NCBI GenBank assembly: GCA_945992255.1
Contig: CAMFVQ010000051.1
Span: 1 to 40,277, forward strand
Direction: 5' to 3'
DNA: 40,277 nucleotides
Origin: an uncultured Clostridia bacterium
Lineage (GTDB): Bacteria; Bacillota; Clostridia; Christensenellales; UBA3700
Position 1 is the first letter of the stretch, and each line of letters opens with the position of its first letter. Below the pieces are notes generated by a model. The model ran no database searches and was not told the origin of the DNA. It saw nothing but the letters and a program-made list of their open reading frames with translations. Positions 16,802-25,111 of the stretch are shown piece by piece. The position numbers and the translations under genes are program-made.

Positions 16802-19291
16802 ATGACTAAATACGACATTGAACAACTAGATAAAGCAGTTTGCCAAAAATGTGAAGTATTTTTTGGTAAAAAAGTTGAAGAAGTAAGCAAAACCCAACTT
16901 TATAGAGCAATATGCACAACTGTAAGAAACATTCTTACCGAGAAACGTTTGGAATTCAAGTCCAAAAGGCGTGACCAACAAACTAAGCAAGTATACTATA
17001 TGTCTATGGAATTCTTGCTCGGCAGATCACTCAAAAACCACCTTTTCAATCTTGGTATGACAGACATTTTCGAGGAAATTTGCAACCGCCACGGTGCAAC
17101 TCTTGACGAAATGTATTCTATCGAGCCTGATGCAGGCTTGGGCAACGGCGGTCTTGGAAGACTTGCGGCTGCATATATGGAGTCTTTGACCAATCTCAAT
17201 TATGTTGCGAGCGGATTTTCTATCAGATATGACTATGGTATTTTCAAACAAAAAATATCCGATGGTTGGCAACTTGAAATGCCTGATGAGTGGCTCAACA
17301 ATGGTGATGTATGGCTTTCATCTCGTGAAGAGGACAGTTTTGAAGTCAAGTTCGGCGGTTCTGTCGAGCAACATTGGGAAGACGGCAAGCTCAAAATCGA
17401 GTACAAAGATTGCTACAACATCATCGCAGTACCTTATGATATGAATATCTCTGGTTACAATGTGCCAGCAGTCAACAAGCTCAGACTTTGGACAGCCAAA
17501 GCACCAGTTGACTTTGATATGCAACTTTTCTCCCAAGGCGAATATGTAAAATCTTTGGAGCAAAAGGCGCTAGCTGAGAGTATTTGCAAAGTTTTGTACC
17601 CAGCTGACCACCATATCGAAGGCAAAATGCTCAGACTAAAACAACAATACTTCTTTGTATCCGCATCTATCCAATCTATCATCAAGAAACATATGCGTGA
17701 TTACAATACACTTGACAATCTTGGCGAAAAGGTTGCTATCCATATCAACGATACCCACCCAACATTGTGTATCCCAGAGCTTATGAGAATTTTGCTCGAT
17801 GATTATGGATATAGTTGGGACGATGCTTGGAAGATTATCAAAGAGACCATTTCTTACACCAACCACACCGTTATGGCGGAGGCTTTGGAGAAGTGGCCAG
17901 AGAATATCTTCAAACAACTTTTGCCACGTATCTACCAAATCGTTTGCGAAATCAACCAAAGATATTGTGCTGATCTTTGGAACTTCTATCCAAACGACTT
18001 CAACAAGGTAACTTACAACGCTATCTTGTCCAATGGTCAAATCAAAATGGCAAATCTTTGTTTGGCTGCATCTCACACTGTCAATGGTGTATCTGCACTC
18101 CACTCAGAGATTTTGAAGAACGATGTATTCCACGATGCTTACGTGATGACTCCAAACAAATTCACCAACGTAACCAATGGTATCACATACCGCAGATGGC
18201 TATGTCAAGCCAACCCATTGCTCAGCAACTATATCACCGAGCTTATCGGCGATGACTTCAAGAAAGATGCCACCGCACTCAAAGGCTTGGAAGCTTTCAA
18301 GGGCAACCAAGACGTGCTTGACAAGTGGATGAAAATCAAGAGAGAGAACAAAGTTGCACTATCCAACTATATCAAAGAAGCCAACGGCATTGATGTTGAC
18401 CCAGACTCGATCTTTGACGTTCAAGTAAAGAGATTGCACGAATACAAGAGACAGCTTCTCAATGCATTGCACATTCTTGACTTGTACTACCAAATCAAGC
18501 AAAACCCAAATATCGAGATGAACCCACGCACATTTATCTTTGGTGCAAAGGCAGCTCCAAGCTACTATATGGCTAAGCAAATCATTCGACTTATTCATTC
18601 TTTGGGTACACTTATCAACAACGACCCAGATGTCAAAGGTCGCATCAAGGTTGTATATATCGAGAACTATCGTGTAACACTTGCCGAGATGATTATGCCT
18701 GCATCTGATGTATCTGAGCAAATCTCTATCGCAGGAAAAGAGGCGAGCGGAACAGGCAATATGAAGTTTATGATCAATGGTGCAGTGACTATTGGTACAA
18801 TGGACGGAGCAAATATTGAAATCCACGAGAACGTTGGTGCAGAGAATATCTTCATCTTTGGACTTTTGGCACACGAGATTGATGAACTCAACCGCAACGG
18901 CTATGAGCCAAGCAGATATTACCAATCCAACGCACGCATCAAGGCAGTTATCGATGGCTTGCACAGAGGTATCGCAGGTGTCAATTACAGCGAAGTTGCT
19001 GACAGCTTGGTATTTGGCGGTGACAGCTATAAGGTGCTTGCAGACTTTGATTCTTATTGCGAAGCGCATACTCGCCTTGACAGAGCATATTCTGACAAAG
19101 AGCGTTGGGCTCGTATGAGTCTTATGAACACTGCCAACTCAGGCTTCTTCTCATCTGACAGAAGTGTAGAAGAGTACGCAGAAAGAATTTGGAACTTGCA
19201 ACCAGTCAAGGATATTCCAGTCAAAGCAAAAGCTGAGCCAAAGGCTGCTCCAAAGGCAAAGAAAGCGCCAACAAAGAAAACAACAAAATAA
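16802..19291 (+). CDS. glgP: Glycogen phosphorylase with a basic C-terminal tail
   Basis: Releases glucose-1-phosphate from glycogen ends using pyridoxal phosphate; GT35, cytoplasmic. The 829-aa protein contains the PLP-lysine motif EASGTGNMKF in the last third, and the conserved segments DAGLGNGGLGRLAA near residue 103 and HINDTHPTL near 315. After the usual end of the family (AERIWNLQP) it continues with about 27 residues rich in Lys, Ala and Pro (KAEPKAAPKAKKAP), resembling the N-terminal extension of GlgA. A GGAGAG ribosome binding site at 16791-16796 supports ATG 16802. It has its own promoter, allowing control separate from the synthesis genes. Confidence 0.96.
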   Translation: MTKYDIEQLDKAVCQKCEVFFGKKVEEVSKTQLYRAICTTVRNILTEKRLEFKSKRRDQQTKQVYYMSMEFLLGRSLKNHLFNLGMTDIFEEICNRHGATLDEMYSIEPDAGLGNGGLGRLAAAYMESLTNLNYVASGFSIRYDYGIFKQKISDGWQLEMPDEWLNNGDVWLSSREEDSFEVKFGGSVEQHWEDGKLKIEYKDCYNIIAVPYDMNISGYNVPAVNKLRLWTAKAPVDFDMQLFSQGEYVKSLEQKALAESICKVLYPADHHIEGKMLRLKQQYFFVSASIQSIIKKHMRDYNTLDNLGEKVAIHINDTHPTLCIPELMRILLDDYGYSWDDAWKIIKETISYTNHTVMAEALEKWPENIFKQLLPRIYQIVCEINQRYCADLWNFYPNDFNKVTYNAILSNGQIKMANLCLAASHTVNGVSALHSEILKNDVFHDAYVMTPNKFTNVTNGITYRRWLCQANPLLSNYITELIGDDFKKDATALKGLEAFKGNQDVLDKWMKIKRENKVALSNYIKEANGIDVDPDSIFDVQVKRLHEYKRQLLNALHILDLYYQIKQNPNIEMNPRTFIFGAKAAPSYYMAKQIIRLIHSLGTLINNDPDVKGRIKVVYIENYRVTLAEMIMPASDVSEQISIAGKEASGTGNMKFMINGAVTIGTMDGANIEIHENVGAENIFIFGLLAHEIDELNRNGYEPSRYYQSNARIKAVIDGLHRGIAGVNYSEVADSLVFGGDSYKVLADFDSYCEAHTRLDRAYSDKERWARMSLMNTANSGFFSSDRSVEEYAERIWNLQPVKDIPVKAKAEPKAAPKAKKAPTKKTTK

Positions 19292-19296
19292 TCAAC

Positions 19297-19324
19297 AAGG
19301 CACTCCTATTGGGGTGCTTTTTTG
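19297..19324 (+). terminator. Terminator of glgP
   Basis: Stem GCACTCC with GGGGTGC (one G-T pair) and loop TATT, flanked by AAG and a T run. It starts a few bases after the glgP stop codon. Confidence 0.9.
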
Positions 19325-19414
19325 TTGTATTTGGTGCAAATTCAGTATATGTTGCTTTGAAATGATAACAATGTATATTGATAAATATATAGAGGTGAAA
19401 ATATTTTGAAAAAG

Positions 19415-19429
19415 TGATAATAATTACTA
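19415..19429. promoter_or_regulatory. Putative PerR box upstream of perR-rbr
   Basis: The 7-1-7 sequence TGATAAT-A-ATTACTA matches 11 of the 14 defined positions of the PerR box TTATAATnATTATAA. It lies just upstream of the -35 of a PerR-like gene, where autoregulation is common. Confidence 0.45.
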
Positions 19430-19437
19430 TTTTTTGA

Positions 19438-19466
19438 TTGACAAGCTTGATTTTATGGTGTATTAT
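19438..19466 (+). promoter_or_regulatory. Promoter of perR-rubrerythrin
   Basis: Consensus TTGACA (19438-19443), 17-bp spacer, TATTAT (19461-19466). A perfect TATAAT at 19466-19471 would need a 22-bp spacer and is less likely. Confidence 0.65.
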
Positions 19467-19494
19467 ATAATCACAAAGCATGGGAGGTAGAGGA

Positions 19495-19890
19495 ATGGCG
19501 AATTATTCTAGCAGAAGAGAAACCATTTTGAAAGTACTCAGAAGTACCAAGTCTCACCCTTGTGCAGAGTATGTTTATGAAGAATGTCGCAAGAGTATTC
19601 CCAACATATCACTCGGCACTGTCTATCGCAACTTGGCGATGCTAGAGCAAAGCGGTGATGTTATCAAGGTAGCGACAGTAGATGGCAGGGACAGATATGA
19701 TGGTGACACATCTACTCACACCCACCTTATATGCACTCGTTGTGGCAGGGTGATTGACATAGACATATCAAGCGAGCTTGCCTTAGCTCTCGAACAGGAG
19801 CGAGCAAACAATGATTATCAATATATTCAACTCAACTTTTATTCGTTGTGTGACGAATGCAAGCAGAGTGAAAATAAACAAACTATATGA
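19495..19890 (+). CDS. perR: Fur-family regulator, PerR-like
   Basis: Winged-helix metal-dependent repressor of 131 aa. The N-terminal half carries the recognition helix around [14 protein letters not shown]; the C-terminal half has [18 protein letters not shown], matching the Asp/His regulatory metal site of PerR, with structural zinc pairs CTRC and CDEC. PerR senses peroxide through iron-catalysed oxidation of its metal-ligand histidines. I chose ATG 19495 (MANYSS) because GGGAGG at 19482-19487 is well placed before it; an upstream ATG at 19480 overlaps that site. The next gene is a rubrerythrin, which supports PerR over Fur or Zur, as does a PerR-box-like site in front of the promoter. Confidence 0.85.
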   Translation: MANYSSRRETILKVLRSTKSHPCAEYVYEECRKSIPNISLGTVYRNLAMLEQSGDVIKVATVDGRDRYDGDTSTHTHLICTRCGRVIDIDISSELALALEQERANNDYQYIQLNFYSLCDECKQSENKQTI

Positions 19891-19907
19891 ATGACGGAGG
19901 AATTGAA

Positions 19908-20456
19908 ATGAAAAAATTTAGATGTAGTGTATGTGGATATGTTCACGAGGGAGACAGCGCACCAGCAGAATGCCCAGTATGCCATGTTGGAGCTGACAAG
20001 TTTGTAGAGGTTGTTGCAAATGACAACGCACCTTATGCTGATGAGCATAGAGTTGGCATTGCCAAAGACCTTGACCCAGAAGTAGTAAAAGGCTTGCTCG
20101 AAAACTTCAATGGTGAGTGCACCGAAGTTGGTATGTATATCGCAATGAGCAGACAAGCTGACAGAGAGGGTTATCCTGACGTTGCAGAGGCTTTCAAGAG
20201 ATACGCTTTTGAAGAGGCAGAGCACGCAGCTAAGTTCGCAGAACTTCTTGGCAATGTTTTGACCAACAGCACAGCCAAGAACGTTAAGATGAGAATGGAA
20301 GCTGAGGCAGGAGCTTGCGAAGGCAAACTTGCACTTGCAAAACTTGCAAAACAACTCGGCTATGATGCAGTACACGACACTGTTCACGAAATGTGCAAAG
20401 ATGAAGCTAGACACGGTGCTGGTTTTAGAGGTCTATACAACAGATACTTCAAATAA
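19908..20456 (+). CDS. Reverse rubrerythrin (rubredoxin domain first)
   Basis: Peroxide- and oxygen-detoxifying diiron protein of anaerobes (182 aa). The N-terminus is a rubredoxin-type iron site (CSVCGY at residues 5-10 and CPVCHV near 25), followed by a four-helix diiron domain with [19 protein letters not shown] and [10 protein letters not shown]. The rubredoxin-first order is that of reverse rubrerythrin, known from Clostridium acetobutylicum as an NADH-dependent peroxide and oxygen reductase under PerR control. ATG 19908 is chosen because ACGGAGG (19894-19900) precedes it; the frame is open upstream to 19887. It is probably co-transcribed with perR, 17 bp upstream. Confidence 0.92.
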   Translation: MKKFRCSVCGYVHEGDSAPAECPVCHVGADKFVEVVANDNAPYADEHRVGIAKDLDPEVVKGLLENFNGECTEVGMYIAMSRQADREGYPDVAEAFKRYAFEEAEHAAKFAELLGNVLTNSTAKNVKMRMEAEAGACEGKLALAKLAKQLGYDAVHDTVHEMCKDEARHGAGFRGLYNRYFK

Positions 20457-20491
20457 TCAAGTATGTCCTTGGGGGAGATACAAGATAAATG

Positions 20492-20521
20492 CGAGCAGGG
20501 CTTAGGTCCTGCTTGTTTTTT
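20492..20521 (+). terminator. Terminator after reverse rubrerythrin
   Basis: Stem CGAGCAGG with CCTGCTTG, an 8-nt loop and a following run of T. Confidence 0.85.
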
Positions 20522-20898
20522 GCATTAAAATCCAACAAGAGATAGTCCGAACAATAATTATGAGTTGATTGAGTATTGAATAAGGAAAAATATTCGCCCA
20601 AACAGAAAGTGCGACAACAGCCAAAGACAGTCTAGATATGAAAGGCGTTCGCCAAGTTGAGGTTGTAAGATTAGCAAATTGAGGGTGTGATTATACCCAG
20701 TTAAGATTGCAGATTAAGCAAAACAGAAAATGAAAAGCAAAAAACAATACAAATTTTTGTTGTGATAGACCGCCATTGAAAAGCAAGGCTGATTGCCAAA
20801 AATTTAACACTAACATTTATAACGTATTCTTATTTATTTGCATACAATATACTATGAAATTCCCCAAAAATCGGCTATTTTTCAACAAAAAACTTTTC
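20522..20898. other. Intergenic DNA with no recognised gene
   Basis: About 380 bases with no credible reading frame, no tRNA and no long hairpin. Base composition is more mixed at 20580-20720 than in the flanking AT-rich DNA, so a small RNA cannot be excluded, but I see no structure that supports one. Confidence 0.4.
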
Positions 20899-20902
20899 TC
20901 TA

Positions 20903-20931
20903 TGGACAATGCTACTTTTATATGTTATTAT
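20903..20931 (+). promoter_or_regulatory. Promoter of the MFS-MBL-kinase operon
   Basis: TGGACA (20903-20908), 17-bp spacer, TATTAT (20926-20931) with extended TG. The region TCTATGGACAAT is identical to the one before glgP. A TATAAT at 20929-20934 overlaps the -10 but would need a 20-bp spacer. Confidence 0.65.
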
Positions 20932-20958
20932 AATATTATAAATAATTAAGGAGCGAGT

Positions 20959-22506
20959 ATGACTGACAAAACTCAACAACAAGGTATCAAACTTGATATC
21001 AAACGCACCTTTTTTATAGGCTTTGCTTTTATGAGCATCATGTGCTTTTGGGAAGTATATGATTATATTATGCCTCTCATTCTGTCCAGATATTTTGGAC
21101 TCAACCAAGCACAATATGGTATCGTCATGGGACTTGACAACTTGTTAGCAATTTTCTTGTTACCACTCTTTGGACACCTAAGCGACCGCAAAAAAAAGAC
21201 TAGACTTGGCAGACGTACTCACTTTATTTTGATTGGTACAATAGCGGCAAGCTTGTGTCTTATCTCGCTGAGTTTGGCGGAGTATGGGCAATACAAAGCT
21301 ATCCTAGATGCCAACATTACCAACATAGAGGGCTTGACCGAATACGGCTTAGATGCCAAGTATCTCGCAGCTCCATACATTGATTTGTACAACCAAGTCC
21401 AAATAGACAAAGTAAAACTAAGCGGCAATGAGCTTGTTATGTACAACGAAATGTTGAACGAAGTATATGCTGCCCAAGTCAAACTTGCAGGCGGTGTTAC
21501 CAAAGCCAACCCAGTTTACTTTATTGTATTTATGGTAGTTTTGGTACTCGAACTTGTAGCAATGGCTTCATATCGTTCGCCAGCCGTTGCGCTTATGCCT
21601 GATGTGACACCAAAGCCACTCAGATCCCAAGCCAATGCGATTATCACCTTTATGGGCGGTGCAGGCGGTCTTGTATCAATCGCACTTTACACCTTCCTTG
21701 CCAAGCAGAGATACCAATCTCACATTGCATTGTTCTGCACACTTGCAGGCGTAATGCTGGCTATGTTGGTAGCATATATGTTGACTTGCAACGAAAAGAA
21801 ATTCGTAGAGAAGCGACTCGCAGAAGAGAAAGAATGGGGCATAGTCGATGAAGTCGAAGAGCTAGGCACAGCCAAACTTCCAAAAGAAAAATTTGGTTCA
21901 TTGCTACTTATTTTGTTCACAGTATTTTTGTGGTTCATGGGCTACAATGCAGTCAAGTCACACTTGTCAACATACGCAACTGCCACACTCAATCTCAAAG
22001 ATAGTTTTGTAGGAATTATCAACATTATCAATGGTATCGGCGGTGCAGTTGCACTCCTACCAGTTGCATTGCTAGCAAGCAAAATCGGACGCAAAAAGAC
22101 AATTGTTTTGGGACTTTTGTTGGCTGCAGCGGCATTCATTCCTTGTATCTTTATGAATGCCAACACTCCAGGTATCAAATTCCTATTCCCACTATGCTTC
22201 ATTTTGTCAGGATTTGGACTTGTATGTGTCAATGTTAACACCTTGCCAATGGTTACCGAGCTATCCAAGGGTAGCAACGTGGGCAAATATACAGGATATT
22301 ATTATATATTCTCTATGACTGCCCAATCCGTGACACCATTCTTTGCAGGTGTCTTTATGGACAAATTCCACAGCAATGCAGTATTTATCTATGGTATCGT
22401 ATTTATCTTGCTTGCGACAGTGACCAACATGTTTATCAAGCATGGTGACAACAAGCCAGAGAAAAAAACAAAAATGATAGAATATTTTGGTGAAGAAGAT
22501 GACTAA
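20959..22506 (+). CDS. MFS transporter, GPH/SLC45-like, probably a sugar symporter
   Basis: Membrane protein of 515 aa with about 12 predicted helices and a central cytoplasmic loop near residues 270-310. The MFS loop-2 motif appears as GHLSDRKKKTRLGRR (about 74-88), a form typical of glycoside/sucrose-type (GPH, SLC45) symporters. A roughly 70-residue stretch between helices 3 and 5 (LDANITNIEGLTEYG onward) looks like an enlarged extracytoplasmic loop. AAGGAG at 20948-20953 supports ATG 20959. It is the first gene of a tightly overlapping operon. A promoter like that of glgP hints at a link to carbohydrate use, but the substrate cannot be told from sequence. Confidence 0.8.
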   Translation: MTDKTQQQGIKLDIKRTFFIGFAFMSIMCFWEVYDYIMPLILSRYFGLNQAQYGIVMGLDNLLAIFLLPLFGHLSDRKKKTRLGRRTHFILIGTIAASLCLISLSLAEYGQYKAILDANITNIEGLTEYGLDAKYLAAPYIDLYNQVQIDKVKLSGNELVMYNEMLNEVYAAQVKLAGGVTKANPVYFIVFMVVLVLELVAMASYRSPAVALMPDVTPKPLRSQANAIITFMGGAGGLVSIALYTFLAKQRYQSHIALFCTLAGVMLAMLVAYMLTCNEKKFVEKRLAEEKEWGIVDEVEELGTAKLPKEKFGSLLLILFTVFLWFMGYNAVKSHLSTYATATLNLKDSFVGIINIINGIGGAVALLPVALLASKIGRKKTIVLGLLLAAAAFIPCIFMNANTPGIKFLFPLCFILSGFGLVCVNVNTLPMVTELSKGSNVGKYTGYYYIFSMTAQSVTPFFAGVFMDKFHSNAVFIYGIVFILLATVTNMFIKHGDNKPEKKTKMIEYFGEEDD

Positions 22507-23752
22507 AAAAGCAACTAGCGACAAGGACAAGGCAAAAGCTAAGACCAAGCAAAAAGTCGCCAAAAAAGTAAAAAAAGAAGTAAAGAAAGAAATCAAACGC
22601 AACAAACCACTCAGGATTACGTTGATTGTACTTGCCGTGCTCATCATTGCAACAATTGTTTGTTTGTATGTATTCAAGCCTGACTTTATATCCAATATCA
22701 TTGCCATGCTAAAAGGCAACTCGGGCGGTGGTGGCTCAGGCGGAGCAAATGGAGCTGTCGGCACAACGCCTATAGACGGACCAAAGCTCGAGATGACAGT
22801 TGTCAATGTAGGACAAGGCGATGGCATATTCATCAATTTTCCTGATGGCAAAACAATGGTTATGGATATGGGAACGAAAGGTGGCGTTGATGATGCTTAT
22901 GGCAATATGCAGCAAGCGCTTGCCAAAGCCAATGTGACCAAACTCAACTATGTATTTGTCACCCACACAGACAGCGACCATATATCTTCTATGGCAAAAC
23001 TTATTGCCGACTATGAAGTAGAGTCTTTCCACTTCCCTAAGGCGGCAGATGATACAACAGCCACTTGGAATAAGGTCATCAAAGCGGCTAGGGAAGAAAC
23101 TTATACTGATAACAATGGCAACACAGCCAAAGCAAAAATCAATCTCAATGTAGGTTGTTTTGAAATCAAGGGCGATGGTTGGGATATGCAATGCCACAGC
23201 TATGCTGAAGAAGATTATCCAGATGTCAAGAAAAGCTCAGATGCTTACACCAAGAACAAAGTATCCCCAATATGTGTCCTCACTTATGGTGGCAGACAAA
23301 TTGTTTTGACAGGTGACTCCAACGAGAAGAACGAGCCATATATTTTAAAAAAGGGTTGTCTAGACAATGTAGATGCTGATGTTCTCAAAGTTGCGCACCA
23401 CGGCTCAGGTACTTCCACTACCCAAGAGTTTTTGGACAAAATTGACCCTGAGTATGCAATCATAAGCGTTGGAAAAGGCAACAAACACGGTCACCCAGAA
23501 ACAGGACTTATGGAACGACTAAACAACTATACCGATGTCAAACCTGACAAGGACTATGACAAAATCAGTCAAATTTATCGCACAGATGAAGATGGCGATG
23601 TGGTTGTTCAAGTAAGCTCAACAGGTGTGCTTAATGTAATATCTTCCAACAATGCTGACCGCAACAAGACACAGACCTCAATCGTGTTGGTTGTTCATCA
23701 CGAGAATGTTGTGTTGTTCGCTATCACCACCAAGGAGCAATATGAAGAATAA
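22499..23752 (+). CDS. Membrane-anchored MBL-fold hydrolase (ComEC C-terminal-like)
   Basis: Protein of 417 aa with three parts: a Lys-rich cytoplasmic head (1-36), one membrane helix (about 39-59) and, after a Gly-rich linker (74-90), an external metallo-beta-lactamase-fold domain from about 96. The metal motifs HTDSDH (156-161), GDSN, HHGSG and GHPETG resemble the C-terminal domain of ComEC. The DNA-channel part of ComEC is absent. Related stand-alone proteins are proposed nucleases or phosphodiesterases. ATG 22499 overlaps the MFS gene by 8 nt; GTG 22490 and TTG 22487 are possible in-frame alternatives. The last 35 or so residues do not look like the rest of the fold. Confidence 0.8.
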   Translation: MTKKATSDKDKAKAKTKQKVAKKVKKEVKKEIKRNKPLRITLIVLAVLIIATIVCLYVFKPDFISNIIAMLKGNSGGGGSGGANGAVGTTPIDGPKLEMTVVNVGQGDGIFINFPDGKTMVMDMGTKGGVDDAYGNMQQALAKANVTKLNYVFVTHTDSDHISSMAKLIADYEVESFHFPKAADDTTATWNKVIKAAREETYTDNNGNTAKAKINLNVGCFEIKGDGWDMQCHSYAEEDYPDVKKSSDAYTKNKVSPICVLTYGGRQIVLTGDSNEKNEPYILKKGCLDNVDADVLKVAHHGSGTSTTQEFLDKIDPEYAIISVGKGNKHGHPETGLMERLNNYTDVKPDKDYDKISQIYRTDEDGDVVVQVSSTGVLNVISSNNADRNKTQTSIVLVVHHENVVLFAITTKEQYEE

Positions 23753-24242
23753 TCTTGTACTCATCTCTCCTGATATACACTTATTGAACCAAGTCGGTGA
23801 GCAGTTGTCGACAGCAATGGGTGTCAAAACTATGGATATGGAAGAGTACACAAGATACACCCTATCACGAGATGATGATATTGTGCTAGCCAAAGCTGGC
23901 AAAGATTATTATTTTGAGGGTTACGAAAAGGCGTTCTATTCGCTTGCAGATTTTGAAGAAGCGTTGGTGCTAGCCGATCTAAAAATTTGTATGGTGGACA
24001 AGTTGGTCGAGAATATCAACCAACATATGTATGTAGTTTTGCTCAATGCTCCTGTCAAAGAGCTAGATAGTATGATAACTCAATACATATCCACCAAAAA
24101 TAAATTGTACAAAATGACAAAGACCAAAATAAAAAACAATTTTCGCACTCTAAAGTGCAATGCGGACATTGTTGTAAAGATAGGCGAGGACAATATCGCC
24201 GACATAATAATCGACAAAATGATGGAGAAATACAATGGCTAA
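23742..24242 (+). CDS. Shikimate-kinase-like protein lacking the P-loop, function unknown
   Basis: Cytoplasmic 166-aa protein I cannot assign a function. Its pattern follows shikimate kinase: a first strand LVLIS, a helix, an MDMEEYTRY segment where the kinase has its FIDxD motif, YFEGYEKAFYSL where it has YFRxxE, VVLLNAP near the VVxLxAxP strand, and a C-terminal ADIVVKIGEDNIADIIID. The Walker A motif GxxGxGKS is replaced by SPDIHLLNQV, so ATP binding in the usual way is unlikely. AAGGAG at 23731-23736 supports ATG 23742, overlapping the MBL gene by 11 nt. It may be a regulatory pseudo-enzyme for its neighbours. Confidence 0.7.
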   Translation: MKNNLVLISPDIHLLNQVGEQLSTAMGVKTMDMEEYTRYTLSRDDDIVLAKAGKDYYFEGYEKAFYSLADFEEALVLADLKICMVDKLVENINQHMYVVLLNAPVKELDSMITQYISTKNKLYKMTKTKIKNNFRTLKCNADIVVKIGEDNIADIIIDKMMEKYNG

Positions 24243-25065
24243 ATTCGACGTAGAATTGGTAGGAAAAGTTGGCTCAATGGCTTTGGTAAACAAAGAATGG
24301 GGCGACATTGATTACAATATTATTGCCCGCATATCCAAAGAGTTGGAGCCGGGCATGATATGGGTTACTTCTGGTGCGAGCGAGATAGGTAGACTTGACT
24401 ATATGAAACGCAATGGCGGAATGGAGCTAGAAGGCAAACAAGATGAAATCAAGATAGACTATGCTGCCCAAGGTCAAACCATACTTATGAACAACTATCG
24501 TGAGTATATCGACCCAAAGTACAGCGTAAGGCAAATTTTGGTGGAACATCAACACTTCAACGATGACCAAAAGAGGGAAACGTTGCGCAAGTTGTTGCTC
24601 AGATGCCCAAAACAAAACGCAATCCCTATCATCAACTACAACGACCCAATATCCAACGAGGAAATTGTCAAGCTTGAAATCCAACAGCTTGAACAAAAAG
24701 GCTTCAAGACAGTGCATTGTGTGGACAATGATGAAACAGCATCGCAAGTTGCTTGCCTTGTCAAGTGCAAGACATTGCTCATCTATACTTCCACATTGGG
24801 TATCTATGCTGACCCAACCAATCCAGACACACTCATCAGAGAGATCGTGGGCAAGGACGCATACGAGTTGATAGACAATATCACCGCCTGCCAAGAGGCT
24901 TGCCACGGTGCATCACGCAAGGGTGCAAATGGTGCGAGAGCAAAGCTCGAATATATCAAAGCACCTGTCCAAAACGGCACGCAAGTGTACATTGCCAGCC
25001 CACAATTCAGTATGAAACAAGTGCTGTCAGGTGAAGTGCCAAGCACAAAGATATATGTAAAATAA
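24235..25065 (+). CDS. Amino acid kinase family protein, glutamate-5-kinase-like
   Basis: Cytoplasmic kinase of 276 aa with the amino acid kinase fold. Recognisable glutamate 5-kinase features in order are KVGSMAL near the N-terminus, VTSGASEIGR (about 44-53), AAQGQTILM, a PIINYNDPISNEEI segment and DNDETASQVACLVKCKTLLIY ending in LGIYADP. No proA or proC lies next to it and no PUA domain follows, so proline synthesis is not supported by context; a related acid substrate is equally possible. ATG 24235 overlaps the preceding gene by 8 nt, so the two are probably translationally coupled. It ends the four-gene operon. Confidence 0.8.
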   Translation: MAKFDVELVGKVGSMALVNKEWGDIDYNIIARISKELEPGMIWVTSGASEIGRLDYMKRNGGMELEGKQDEIKIDYAAQGQTILMNNYREYIDPKYSVRQILVEHQHFNDDQKRETLRKLLLRCPKQNAIPIINYNDPISNEEIVKLEIQQLEQKGFKTVHCVDNDETASQVACLVKCKTLLIYTSTLGIYADPTNPDTLIREIVGKDAYELIDNITACQEACHGASRKGANGARAKLEYIKAPVQNGTQVYIASPQFSMKQVLSGEVPSTKIYVK

Positions 25066-25082
25066 TAATATTTATACAATGC

Positions 25083-25111
25083 AAGACCAACTTTTGTTGG
25101 TCTTATTTTTT
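25083..25111 (+). terminator. Terminator of the MFS-MBL-kinase operon
   Basis: Perfect 9-bp stem AAGACCAAC (25083-25091) with GTTGGTCTT (25096-25104), TTTT loop and a T run. Confidence 0.92.

Noticed and set aside
24235-25065. Calling the kinase ProB (proline synthesis)
   Set aside because: The fold and several motifs fit, but no PUA domain or proA/proC neighbour is present and the operon context is unrelated, so only a family-level name is justified.
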